A DNA stretch of 56,164 bases from Spirochaetaceae bacterium (GTDB lineage: Bacteria > Spirochaetota > Spirochaetia > Treponematales > Treponemataceae). Below the pieces are notes generated by a model. That model was not told the origin of the DNA and ran no database searches. It saw only the letters and a program-made list of their open reading frames with translations. The position numbers were made by a program, and so were the translations under genes. Where the stretch lies: the NCBI GenBank assembly GCA_017936345.1, contig JAGBFT010000090.1, positions 1 through 56,164 on the forward strand, read 5' to 3'. Below are positions 15,929 through 24,778 of the stretch, piece by piece (the stretch's first letter is position 1; each line of letters starts with the position of its first letter).

Positions 15929-17287
15929 ATGAAAACTCTTTTTACACGGTTATTCTCCAACCTGATGATTTCTTCCCTTGGAGTACTGGTAACCTTGGTG
16001 GCCATTGCTATTTTTGCAGTCAATCATTCCGTTTCCACCTGGAACATGGGTAAAAAAACAGACTTAGAAAACCTTCTGCAACCTGTCATTACACGGGTAC
16101 ACCGTATGGAAGGGGAATTGTCTCCCACACCCTTGTTTATGGCCATAGAGCAGTATCTGACAGACAGTTTGTATGTCTTTATTTTTACTCCAGATAACGA
16201 GCCCATTCTTTTGCTGGACAAGGGGACTGTCATTTCTAAAAAGGAATTTGAAAGCCAGCTTGGTTCCATTCCAACCTTCTTGCGAAAAAACCCTCCAATT
16301 GACATTACCGACGGAAGCACACTTATTGGAAAGCTGGCGGTAAGCAATATTGATTTTTATGCCTACAAAGCAAATAGAAACTTTGTCTCAACTATTATCA
16401 ATGTTGCAACCATAGGCATTGGAATTACTACCGGCCTATCTCTCATCCTGGCATTTTTTCTTTCGTCCAGTTTTTCAAAACAAACAAAATCCCTGGTATC
16501 TGGCATTGAAAATTTAAGCTTGGGAAAACGACAGGTGGAGTTTCCACACTCCACCACTTTGGAATTAGACAACATCTCTCAATCGGCCAAGATGCTGCAA
16601 CAGCAGCTGGAAAAAGAAGCAGTCCTGCGTGAGCAATGGATGCAGGATATATCCCACGACCTGAGAACCCCCATTACAGCCATCAAGGCACAATTGGAAG
16701 CTATGCACGATGGAGTTCTTGATACCAGACCAGAAAGGATTGGAGCCCTTTTACAGGAGCTTGAACGGGTAGAATTATTGGTGAGAGATTTATCAGAACT
16801 GAGTCGTTATGAATCCCCCGAAATGAAAATTACACCCCAAAGACTTACCTCTGGAGACTTTATGGACGAGATGAAAGAGCGGTTTGACTTTTTGTGCCAG
16901 CAAAAGGGAGTCAGTCTTTTTGTTACCTACACAAATTTTTCTTTCTATGCCGATGAACATCTACTACAACGGTGTGTGTCAAATATTATCCAAAATGCCA
17001 TCCAACACACTCAAGTTGAGGGCCACATTATCATAAAGTTTTTCGATGAGGATGGTACAGCCATCCTGGAGGTAAAAAACACTGGTCATATCCCGGAGTA
17101 TCAGCTAAAAAAGGTATTTGACAGGTTTTACAGGGGAGACAGTTCCCGTAACTCAGGCGGAACGGGGCTTGGACTCCCTATTGTAAAGGCCATCATGAAT
17201 CTGCATCAAGGTGAAATAAAAATTAGAAACTGTGAGGAATTTGTTTGCGTTACCCTCACCTTTCCGGAAGTATATAACTTGCTTTGA
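15929..17287 (+). CDS. Membrane sensor histidine kinase
   Basis: 452 residues. Two membrane helices (about 11-34 and 151-176) enclose a small periplasmic sensor of about 115 residues; a HAMP-like stretch follows. The dimerisation box holds the phosphorylated His243 in ISHDLRTPIT, and the ATPase domain has the N box (IIQNAIQHTQ), FDRFYRG and GTGLGLPIVKAI. It partners with the OmpR regulator immediately upstream (no intergenic base). The signal is unknown. Confidence 0.93.
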   Translation: MKTLFTRLFSNLMISSLGVLVTLVAIAIFAVNHSVSTWNMGKKTDLENLLQPVITRVHRMEGELSPTPLFMAIEQYLTDSLYVFIFTPDNEPILLLDKGTVISKKEFESQLGSIPTFLRKNPPIDITDGSTLIGKLAVSNIDFYAYKANRNFVSTIINVATIGIGITTGLSLILAFFLSSSFSKQTKSLVSGIENLSLGKRQVEFPHSTTLELDNISQSAKMLQQQLEKEAVLREQWMQDISHDLRTPITAIKAQLEAMHDGVLDTRPERIGALLQELERVELLVRDLSELSRYESPEMKITPQRLTSGDFMDEMKERFDFLCQQKGVSLFVTYTNFSFYADEHLLQRCVSNIIQNAIQHTQVEGHIIIKFFDEDGTAILEVKNTGHIPEYQLKKVFDRFYRGDSSRNSGGTGLGLPIVKAIMNLHQGEIKIRNCEEFVCVTLTFPEVYNLL

Positions 17288-17307
17288 GAGACAACCTGTG
17301 GTATACT
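17279..17307 (+). promoter_or_regulatory. Promoter of malQ
   Basis: TTGCTT (17279-17284), 17 bp spacer, TATACT (17302-17307) preceded by TGG as an extended -10. It overlaps the 3' end of the kinase gene. Confidence 0.7.
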
Positions 17308-17312
17308 TTATA

Positions 17313-17330
17313 TAGTAAATCGGTTTACTA
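17313..17330 (+). promoter_or_regulatory. Operator-like palindrome at the malQ transcription start
   Basis: TAGTAAA (17313-17319), TCGG, TTTACTA (17324-17330) is a perfect inverted repeat centred on CG that covers the expected transcription start. The inner AAATCGGTTT resembles LacI-family operators (AAAnCGnTTT). A repressor bound here would block malQ. No LacI gene is in the window. Confidence 0.55.
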
Positions 17331-17351
17331 AAAAAGCTCAAGGGGTTTATT

Positions 17352-18941
17352 ATGGAATTACAGCGAAGAAGTGGCATTTTATTGCATCCAACATCATTGC
17401 CTGGCACACCTGGTATAGGTACAATCGGTCAGACAGCCTTTGATTTTATAGACTGGTTGGTAGAAGCGCATCAAAGTTTATGGCAAATTCTCCCCCTAGG
17501 ACCCACAGGCTATGGAGACTCACCCTATGCATCATTTTCAACCTTTGCTGGTAATCCCTTGCTGATTGATTTGGAAAGCCTTGTTTCCCGTGGCTGGGCA
17601 GAGGCAGATTCTGTCACCCCTCCCGATTATATTTCATCAGAAGGTCCTGTAGACTTTGGCTCCGTAGTTTGGTGGAAGATACCTGTTCTAAAAAAGGCTG
17701 CCTGCTATTTTATGGAAAATGCTTCACAGGAGGATAGACAGGAATACAATGATTTTTTATCCAAACACGAATTTTGGCTAAAGAATTACAGCCTCTTTAT
17801 GAGCATCAAGGAGTTTTACGATAAAAAAGCCCAGGAAGAAAAGGTTGCGGGAGCTATGTGGAGCAACTACTGGCTCAAAGAACTTGCCCGCCATGAAGAA
17901 AATGCCTTGGCAGAATGGACTAAAACCCATCAGCAAGAAATAGAAATACAAAGACTTATACAATTCTTTTTCTTTGTCCAGTGGCATAAGCTAAAAGACT
18001 ATGCCAATGAAAAAGGAATTTCCATAATTGGGGACATTCCAATCTTTGTGGCAGCAGATTCAGCAGATGTCTGGGCAAACCAGAGCTTATTCCAACTAGA
18101 TGAGGATGGGCATGCCATAGCCGTAGCTGGAGTACCACCAGATTATTTTAGTGCAACCGGGCAGCTGTGGGGCAACCCACTGTACAACTGGGATGCGATG
18201 GCAACTGATGGCTATGATTGGTGGATTGCCCGCATCAAGGCAACACTGGAATTGGTGGACTACATTCGTATTGACCACTTCCGAGGCTTTGAGGCCTACT
18301 GGGCAATTCCTGCTGGAGATAAAACCGCAGAAAATGGACAGTGGCTTCCTGGACCTGACCACAAGCTGTTCCAGGCAATTCAGGATAGATTGGGAGACAT
18401 TCCCGTTATTGCAGAGGACTTGGGAGTAATAACCGAAGAGGTGCGTAATCTTAGGGACGACTTTAAGCTGCCAGGGATGAAGGTATTGCAGTTCGCCTTT
18501 GATTTAAAGGAAGCCGGCAGTGGCGGTTGTGTAAATGCGTTCTTACCTCATATGTACCATCCCAACTGCATAGTATACACTGGAACCCACGACAACGACA
18601 CTACGGCGGGCTGGCTTTCCAAGGCCTCTGCTAAAGAATTGGAGTTGATTGGGCGTTATTTGGAGGGCCCAAACGCAAAATTACCGGCTACAGACCTGTG
18701 CCGTCGTCTTATCCAGCTGGCAATTGCCTCCACAGCAAAATTTGCCATCATCCCTCTCCAAGACCTCCATGGATTGGGCAGCGAGGCTCGTATAAACACA
18801 CCCTCCACTTCCAATGGAAAGAACTGGGTTTGGCGAATGGATAGAACCATGATGGACAAGACTGTTGCCCAGTGGCTTGAAAAACTAGGTTTACTGTACG
18901 GACGCAATGTAGAAGCGTTTGCCCCAATAATGGAAGAATAG
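17352..18941 (+). CDS. malQ: 4-alpha-glucanotransferase (amylomaltase) MalQ
   Basis: A 529-residue GH77 enzyme, the usual length for bacterial amylomaltase. It moves alpha-1,4-glucan segments between maltodextrins and releases glucose. Catalytic residues: nucleophile Asp308 (IRIDHFRGFEAYW), acid/base Glu355 (VIAEDLG) and Asp414 (TGTHDNDTT); the N-terminal RRSGILLHPTSLPG motif is typical. AAGGGG lies upstream of the ATG. It is a single gene with its own promoter and a LacI-type palindrome, so expression is probably controlled by alpha-glucan or maltose supply. It converges with the next gene at 14 bases. Confidence 0.96.
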   Translation: MELQRRSGILLHPTSLPGTPGIGTIGQTAFDFIDWLVEAHQSLWQILPLGPTGYGDSPYASFSTFAGNPLLIDLESLVSRGWAEADSVTPPDYISSEGPVDFGSVVWWKIPVLKKAACYFMENASQEDRQEYNDFLSKHEFWLKNYSLFMSIKEFYDKKAQEEKVAGAMWSNYWLKELARHEENALAEWTKTHQQEIEIQRLIQFFFFVQWHKLKDYANEKGISIIGDIPIFVAADSADVWANQSLFQLDEDGHAIAVAGVPPDYFSATGQLWGNPLYNWDAMATDGYDWWIARIKATLELVDYIRIDHFRGFEAYWAIPAGDKTAENGQWLPGPDHKLFQAIQDRLGDIPVIAEDLGVITEEVRNLRDDFKLPGMKVLQFAFDLKEAGSGGCVNAFLPHMYHPNCIVYTGTHDNDTTAGWLSKASAKELELIGRYLEGPNAKLPATDLCRRLIQLAIASTAKFAIIPLQDLHGLGSEARINTPSTSNGKNWVWRMDRTMMDKTVAQWLEKLGLLYGRNVEAFAPIMEE

Positions 18942-18955
18942 GCCCGCCTACAAAC

Positions 18956-19738
18956 CTACTTCCATGGGAAGATAAAATTTTTAAGGGTCCGAGGTCCTAC
19001 ATTTTCCCTATCCTCTGCCACAAGCTCTTTCCAAGGGATACGTTTTTTTTCCGCAGGGCTTGCATCTGGATGCTCTTCCAGCCAATCGTACTTGTACAAT
19101 CTCAACCTGAGACCATTGGTGTGGGCCAGGACAATACCACAAAAGCTAGGAACAATCATAAAGAAGGCAATGGATACTACCACCAAAAAGACTGTGTAAA
19201 TGAACATAAAAAAAGAAAAACCAGGATTGTCAAAGAAAATGACAAAGGATTTTTTCAAACATTTTTTAAAGTCGTTCTTCATGAGGGAGCGGATGGGCAA
19301 AAACCATTGGAGGGAAAGTATGCAAACGAACAAAAACCAAAACACCATAGCGGCTAGGAAAAGTCCCACATAACCTTCTATTCGGAGGTAGAAGGGAATG
19401 GTAACGGTTCCCAAAGCAAGTAAAACTATGGTAATTATACCAAACAATAGCCCATCCTTCCACACAGAAGGGAAATTACCCAACCAATCTTTAAATGTAA
19501 CTGACTTAAAATTGGCAATTTCTGCCGCACTTGAACCGAAGGCAAAGGTTGCCACTGAAATTCCGCACCAAAAAATTGCAAACACAACGAATGAGGCTAG
19601 GACAGAAAGACTCAGCGCTAAATCCGCCAGAAAATAGCCTCCCATCATCAATGCGAATATGACCAGGTTGGGAAGCACCAACGATAGCAGGTGGTCCCAA
19701 CCGTCAAAAAAATTTTTTTTGATAAAAAAACCAATCAT
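18956..19738 (-). CDS. Conserved multi-pass membrane protein
   Basis: About 260 residues with six predicted membrane segments, including LLSLVLPNLVIFALMMGGYF, SVLASFVVFAIFWCGISV and FMFIYTVFLVVVSIAFFMIV, with a basic, Glu-rich C-terminal tail in the cytoplasm. The pattern recalls DUF624-type or YesL-like proteins of unknown function, but I cannot confirm the family. The ATG follows the lysS stop by a single base (TAAGATG), so it is translated from the lysS transcript. The longer upstream frame overlapping lysS is not needed. Confidence 0.75.
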   Translation of the reverse strand: MIGFFIKKNFFDGWDHLLSLVLPNLVIFALMMGGYFLADLALSLSVLASFVVFAIFWCGISVATFAFGSSAAEIANFKSVTFKDWLGNFPSVWKDGLLFGIITIVLLALGTVTIPFYLRIEGYVGLFLAAMVFWFLFVCILSLQWFLPIRSLMKNDFKKCLKKSFVIFFDNPGFSFFMFIYTVFLVVVSIAFFMIVPSFCGIVLAHTNGLRLRLYKYDWLEEHPDASPAEKKRIPWKELVAEDRENVGPRTLKNFIFPWK

Positions 19739-19739
19739 C

Positions 19740-21356
19740 TTAATACTGACCCAGAATCTCTTCCAAACGACTGCGACCAATAATCTTCATAAAGTTTGCA
19801 AGCCTAGGACCAGCATTCTTGCCGATAAGCACCTGATAAACAGCGGTAAAGAGAGCCTTTGGTTCCAACCCGCATTCATTTGCAATACCATAGATTGCTT
19901 CTGAAAGGGGCTTTTCTTCCATAGTGTCCATAACTGGCAGCACTGTTTGCCGAATCTTATGGATGGCAGCCAATTCCGTATCATTCAACTCCACCTTGGT
20001 TCCCACTGGTTGCAAGGCAAAGCGGAAGTCTTCAGGAGCACATTCAGTAATCCAGTACCAGGCACAACGACATCGTGTTTTAAGCCCCTCAAGCTGTTCA
20101 GGCTTGACTTCCGGAAGGCTGGCAATAACGGCATCAATATTTCCAGAATTAGTCTGCAGCAAGTTGCACAAATGTCTCAGGGGCATCTGGTAGGGCATGG
20201 TCTCAGGCATTCCATTTACCTGGGACAACTCATAGATACGGCGCTCCTTTGCATAAACCTCATCATTCTTAGCCTTTTCTACACCCCAAGCAATGCGCTC
20301 CGTCTTGTCGTAATCCTCGTAGGTTTTCAAAACATCCAGATCAAAGCTGATGGAAAACTCTGTGTTGGGACGGGTTCCAGCAAACATATAACGAACAATT
20401 TCTGGCGGGTAAACCCTCAAAACATCAGGAAGTGCAATGACCTGTCCCTTGGAGGATGACATCTTTCCAGGAGTACCCTTGATTCCAATAAAGTCATAGC
20501 GGAAGGTTACAGGAGCCGGCCAACCATAGATTTCATCCGCCACCAGGCGAGCAGTATCAAAGGAACCACCCTGACTGTGATGGTCTTTGCCAGCAGGCTC
20601 AAAGACAGTTTTTTCAAACTGCCAACGCATGGGCCAGTCCACACGCCATCCCAACTTTACACCAGAAGCCTTGCGAATATCGGCAGTTTCCGAGTGACCA
20701 CATTCTGTACAATGGTAGGTAAGGCCATACTCACCATCATAGCCATCGATTACAGTGGTGTCACGATTGCATTTTTCACAAAAGATGGAAGCCGGCCAAT
20801 ATTCTTCTTCAGCAGAAATCTTATGGGCATCATCTCGATAGCGATTCAAACATTCCTTGATTTTGTCCCTGTTTTGCAGGGCAATCTTCATCCCCTCATC
20901 GTACATATGGGTGCGATAACGCTCTGCCTGATACAAGAACTCAGGATGAATACCTACAATGGGAAGGGCTGATTCCACATCAACCTCGTGATGACGAGCA
21001 TAGGAAGAATCCCGCTCAAAGGGATCCGGCACCATAGTGATGGGAAAGCGCAGGTATTTTTCCAATTCATCTGATTTCGGCATATTCTGGGGAACCTTGC
21101 GGAACACATCGTAGTCGTCCCACGAATAAATAAATCGAACATTCTTGCCCCTGTCACGGAGGGCTCGCACCACCAGATCCACGGAAATAATCTCACGGAA
21201 ATTGCCGATATGGACGGTTCCTGAGGGGGTAATACCAGAAGCACAGGTGTAAACATCCAGGTCACCACGCTCACGGATGATTTTTTCTGCGGTTTGGTCG
21301 GCCCAATGGCTTGATTTTGCCTGCCGACTGAAATTGTTTTGGTTGGAATTGCTCAT
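19740..21356 (-). CDS. lysS: Class I lysyl-tRNA synthetase
   Basis: A 538-residue class I aminoacyl-tRNA synthetase, not the class II enzyme usual in bacteria. The HIGN signature is at 49-52 and KMSSS at 298-302; a zinc-binding pair (CEKC and CTEC, about 190-220) and a helical anticodon-binding C-terminus complete the family pattern. It charges tRNA-Lys. Class I LysRS is standard in archaea and known from spirochaetes, and so supports the taxonomic call. No Shine-Dalgarno sequence precedes the ATG; a TATAAT box ends eight bases upstream. Co-transcribed with the downstream membrane-protein gene. Confidence 0.95.
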   Translation of the reverse strand: MSNSNQNNFSRQAKSSHWADQTAEKIIRERGDLDVYTCASGITPSGTVHIGNFREIISVDLVVRALRDRGKNVRFIYSWDDYDVFRKVPQNMPKSDELEKYLRFPITMVPDPFERDSSYARHHEVDVESALPIVGIHPEFLYQAERYRTHMYDEGMKIALQNRDKIKECLNRYRDDAHKISAEEEYWPASIFCEKCNRDTTVIDGYDGEYGLTYHCTECGHSETADIRKASGVKLGWRVDWPMRWQFEKTVFEPAGKDHHSQGGSFDTARLVADEIYGWPAPVTFRYDFIGIKGTPGKMSSSKGQVIALPDVLRVYPPEIVRYMFAGTRPNTEFSISFDLDVLKTYEDYDKTERIAWGVEKAKNDEVYAKERRIYELSQVNGMPETMPYQMPLRHLCNLLQTNSGNIDAVIASLPEVKPEQLEGLKTRCRCAWYWITECAPEDFRFALQPVGTKVELNDTELAAIHKIRQTVLPVMDTMEEKPLSEAIYGIANECGLEPKALFTAVYQVLIGKNAGPRLANFMKIIGRSRLEEILGQY

Positions 21357-21363
21357 AATGTGG

Positions 21364-21370
21364 TATTATA
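21364..21370. promoter_or_regulatory. Overlapping -10 boxes of divergent lysS and yesN-like genes
   Basis: The bases 21365-21370 read TATAAT on the minus strand (lysS, eight bases before its ATG), and 21364-21369 read TATTAT after TGG on the plus strand (response regulator, leader about 20 nt). Neither has a strong -35 box. Two polymerases cannot use the site at once, so the genes should compete for expression. Confidence 0.5.
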
Positions 21371-21397
21371 TAAAAAAGAATAGAAATAGGGAATACT

Positions 21398-22915
21398 ATG
21401 GAACAGTACAAGATTTTGTTGGTGGACGACGAGCGGACGGAACGGGAAGGAATTTCCTTTTTGATAGAACGGTATGGTTACCCTCTGGAAATCCACCAGG
21501 CAGTGAACGGAAAGAAGGCTTTGGAGGCAATGGAAGCTGAAGGGTTTGATATTTTGTTCACAGATATAAAAATGCCCATTATGGACGGATTGGATTTATC
21601 CAAGGAAGTTGCTGCTCGCTACCCTGAGACGGTCATTATTATTTTTAGCGCCTACTCTGAATTCGATTATGCAAAGAAGGCGATGGAAGCGGGCGTAGTA
21701 AATTATCTTTTGAAGCCAATTGAGCTGGAGGAATTCCAGCTTTGTATGGAGCGGGTACTGAAAAGATTACAGGAAAAAAGGACGCTTGCCCAGGCTCAGC
21801 AAGAAAGGGAGGTGGTTCAGCAGGCACAAGTCTATAGATTTTTTTCCAGTAAAAAGATTTCACAAAAAGAAAAAGCCCCCTTGGAGGATTTTTTGTTCAA
21901 TGGAGGGAAAAGCAAGCTGGCATTTATTTTTTTTGAATTTGAAGAAAACCATTTTGAGCAAAGAGGCGTAGATTTTTCTGAGTATATCAAAGCTTATTTT
22001 GAGGACTCCACCTTTTTACAAATAACGGAAAACGAAGCCTATATCCTGCTCCACAAGCTGGAATTCAATGATGAAGAGTATATCCGCCAACAAGGTGAAA
22101 AGCTTTTGGCAGCAGTTGGAATAAAGCAGGGCTATCTTGGAATTATCAGCCAATTCACTGTTTCATTGGAAGAGTTGGTTGCACAATTGCTGGCTGTAGA
22201 AACCATGAGAAAAGAAGTTTTCATCCACCAAAATCGAATTTTATCTGTAAGCAAACATAAGGATATGGTTAGTTTTTACAAGGATAATCTGGAAGAAATA
22301 AAAAATAGGATTTTTGCCAGCATTCAGCAAGGAAGCCTTGCCGAAATTTCAGGAGAATGTGAAATTTTGATTGCCAGCCTGAGCGAGGCATCGGATGTGA
22401 GCAGGGTATATGTTCAGCATCTGCTCTATTCGATTGTAAAGGAATTGTATGCAAGGATGCCTCTGCTTGAATCGGAGGACAGCTTTGCTGAAATGAACAG
22501 GCTTTTTGATGAGAAAAATCCTTCCAAGGTTCTGGATAATTTTCGGCAGGCGGTAAATACTATTTTGACGGTTGCCCATACTAAACATGATGAGCAAAAT
22601 TCTGATTTGGTAAGGCGGATAAAGAATTTCATTCAAAAGGAATATAAAGGAGAGTTAAGCTTGTTTGATGTTGCCACAAAATTGAATTTAAATTCTTCGT
22701 ATGTCAGCCATATTTTCAAAAAGGAAACAGGACAAGGAATTGTTGAGTACATCACAGAGCTAAAGATGGAAAAGGCAAGGCTTCTTCTGCAAGACAAGAA
22801 TTTGAAAATTGTTCAAATTGCTGAGAAATTAGGTTACAATAGCCAGTCATATTTTAACAAATGCTTTAAATCCCATTTCGGGATTACGCCAAAGCAGTTT
22901 AGAGAGGGAATTTAA
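21398..22915 (+). CDS. AraC-type response regulator (YesN-like)
   Basis: 505 residues. The receiver domain (1-125) has Asp10/Asp11 (LLVDDE), the phosphorylated Asp56 (ILFTDIKMPIMDGLDL) and Lys106 in LLKPIE. A long middle region follows, then an AraC/XylS DNA-binding domain (about 405-505) with SLFDVATKLNLNSSYVSHIF and GYNSQSYFNKCFKSHFGITP. Such regulators pair with YesM kinases and switch on adjacent sugar ABC importers. The kinase starts directly at its stop codon. TAGGGAA is the likely binding site for ribosomes. Confidence 0.94.
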   Translation: MEQYKILLVDDERTEREGISFLIERYGYPLEIHQAVNGKKALEAMEAEGFDILFTDIKMPIMDGLDLSKEVAARYPETVIIIFSAYSEFDYAKKAMEAGVVNYLLKPIELEEFQLCMERVLKRLQEKRTLAQAQQEREVVQQAQVYRFFSSKKISQKEKAPLEDFLFNGGKSKLAFIFFEFEENHFEQRGVDFSEYIKAYFEDSTFLQITENEAYILLHKLEFNDEEYIRQQGEKLLAAVGIKQGYLGIISQFTVSLEELVAQLLAVETMRKEVFIHQNRILSVSKHKDMVSFYKDNLEEIKNRIFASIQQGSLAEISGECEILIASLSEASDVSRVYVQHLLYSIVKELYARMPLLESEDSFAEMNRLFDEKNPSKVLDNFRQAVNTILTVAHTKHDEQNSDLVRRIKNFIQKEYKGELSLFDVATKLNLNSSYVSHIFKKETGQGIVEYITELKMEKARLLLQDKNLKIVQIAEKLGYNSQSYFNKCFKSHFGITPKQFREGI

Positions 22916-24646
22916 ATGATAAAATCCATAAAATTATATTTTGGAAATGCAACAATTCACAAGAAATTGCTTTTAAGTTATGGACTCATTGTCTTGATTC
23001 CCATTTTTTCCTTTGGAATTTACTCCTATCACTCTGCAAAAAAAAATTATATCGTGCAGACTCAGGTAAGCATGGAGGATGCAGCCAATAGCTTTCGTGC
23101 CGCCTTGGAAAATTCTATTCAACGGGAAAACGACAATCTACGGTATCTCACCTACAATGTGGAGCTCCGTTCAAATCTGGAAGAAATCGGAAAAACCCAG
23201 GACATTGCCGCTGCCGCAAAGAAGCTGTCCGACCAGGCAAAACCTGTTTTTTGGTACTTTATCAGCCAAAACACCAGTTTGAAGAAAATTCGGGTTTTTA
23301 GTTCAAATTTAACCAGCGATATTGGAGAGTTTTTCTTTGTCATTGATTCCATTGAAAAAACGGACTGGTACAAAGAAAGCCAAGTCTATTTTTCCACTAT
23401 CTGGCGATTTACCGAGGATAAAATTTATGCCAGCAGACCCCTGCTTGATACTGATTCCGCTTCAAAACCCATTGGAATCATCCAACTTGAGCTTGATGTA
23501 AAAAAATTGGTAAAACCAATCCGTTCTGTGCATCAAGAAATGGGGGGAGTTGTTTTAACTGATGGCGAGGGCAACTTGATTTACAAGACTCCCCTCAACC
23601 ACGAAAAGCAGGATTTAGAGATTCAAGAATTTTTAGTTAGGGGTAAGCATTCGGACTTTGATACCACAAAAAATTTCTTGATTTTTACTTCGGAAGCACT
23701 TTCCAACGGGTGGAAAATCCACTATTTGCGCAACAGGGATATAATAAACTCCCAGCTTCAGAATTTTTTGCTTACAACCCTGCTCGTAATGCTTTCTAGC
23801 ATTGCGTTTTTACTTGTGCTGGGCATTTTGGTATCCCGTGTTTTTAGCCGTCGAATTCTCAAGCTCAAAAAGGCAGCGGAAGAAATCAGCATGGGGAATT
23901 TTCAGGTTGAAATGGATTTAACCTTTAAGGATGAGATTGGCATTGTAAACAGAAGCTTTGATGAGATGCAAAAAAAGATGAATGCCATGATTACAAAGAC
24001 CTACCAGTTGGGGATGGAAAAACGTCAGGCTGAGCTGGCTGCCCTGCAAGCAAGGATAAATCCACACTTCTTATATAACTGTCTTTCATCAATCAAATGG
24101 ATGGCCATAAAAAAGGGGGAAGATGATATTGCGGAGATTACAGGTTTGGTAGCAAAATTTTATCGCAGTACTCTGAACGGAGGGAATGCCATCACCACGG
24201 TGGAAAATGAGCTGGAGACTGTTTTCTCCTACCTTGAAATTCAAAAAATGACTCACGATTACAGCTTTGATATTGAACTTGACCTGGATCAGCGGGGAAG
24301 AGAGACAAAAATACCAAGTTTTCTGCTGCAGCCCATGGTGGAAAATGCCATTAAACATGGAATTGATAATCTGGATGAAGACCAGCGAGGCAAGGTGATG
24401 GTTTTATACCGGAAGGAAGGAGACTTCCTTTTGTTCCAGGTAAAAAATACGGTGAAATCTGCTGATTTGGAAATCTTATCCCGGCAACTGGCAAAACCAC
24501 AATCAGGCTACGGATTGCAAAGCATTCACGACAGGTTGAGACTATACTATCAGGATGGAAATTCTTTCTTCGAAAATACTACAGAAGAAAATATGGTTGT
24601 CTTTACCCTGAAACTCAATTGTACCATGAAAGAAATTGGAATCTGA
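22916..24646 (+). CDS. Sensor histidine kinase, YesM/LytS-like
   Basis: 576 residues. Membrane helix at about 18-36, a large extracytoplasmic sensor (about 40-275, Cache-like), a second helix at about 280-305, HAMP, then a His_kinase domain with His384 in ARINPHFLYNCLSS and a HATPase domain (FLLQPMVENAIKHG, GYGLQSIHDRL). It is coupled to the AraC-type regulator without a gap and lies upstream of the sugar importer, so it probably senses the transported saccharide or its binding protein. Confidence 0.94.
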   Translation: MIKSIKLYFGNATIHKKLLLSYGLIVLIPIFSFGIYSYHSAKKNYIVQTQVSMEDAANSFRAALENSIQRENDNLRYLTYNVELRSNLEEIGKTQDIAAAAKKLSDQAKPVFWYFISQNTSLKKIRVFSSNLTSDIGEFFFVIDSIEKTDWYKESQVYFSTIWRFTEDKIYASRPLLDTDSASKPIGIIQLELDVKKLVKPIRSVHQEMGGVVLTDGEGNLIYKTPLNHEKQDLEIQEFLVRGKHSDFDTTKNFLIFTSEALSNGWKIHYLRNRDIINSQLQNFLLTTLLVMLSSIAFLLVLGILVSRVFSRRILKLKKAAEEISMGNFQVEMDLTFKDEIGIVNRSFDEMQKKMNAMITKTYQLGMEKRQAELAALQARINPHFLYNCLSSIKWMAIKKGEDDIAEITGLVAKFYRSTLNGGNAITTVENELETVFSYLEIQKMTHDYSFDIELDLDQRGRETKIPSFLLQPMVENAIKHGIDNLDEDQRGKVMVLYRKEGDFLLFQVKNTVKSADLEILSRQLAKPQSGYGLQSIHDRLRLYYQDGNSFFENTTEENMVVFTLKLNCTMKEIGI

Positions 24647-24778
24647 CAGGGTAAAAAATTGCAAGAAATAAAAATTGTGTTATCTTTCAAAAAAGTTTTT
24701 TATTTCAAAATCCTTCTTCTGGTCTTATCATAAAAATATCAAAGAAATGAGTAATTTATCCAGATGGAGGATTTGAAG

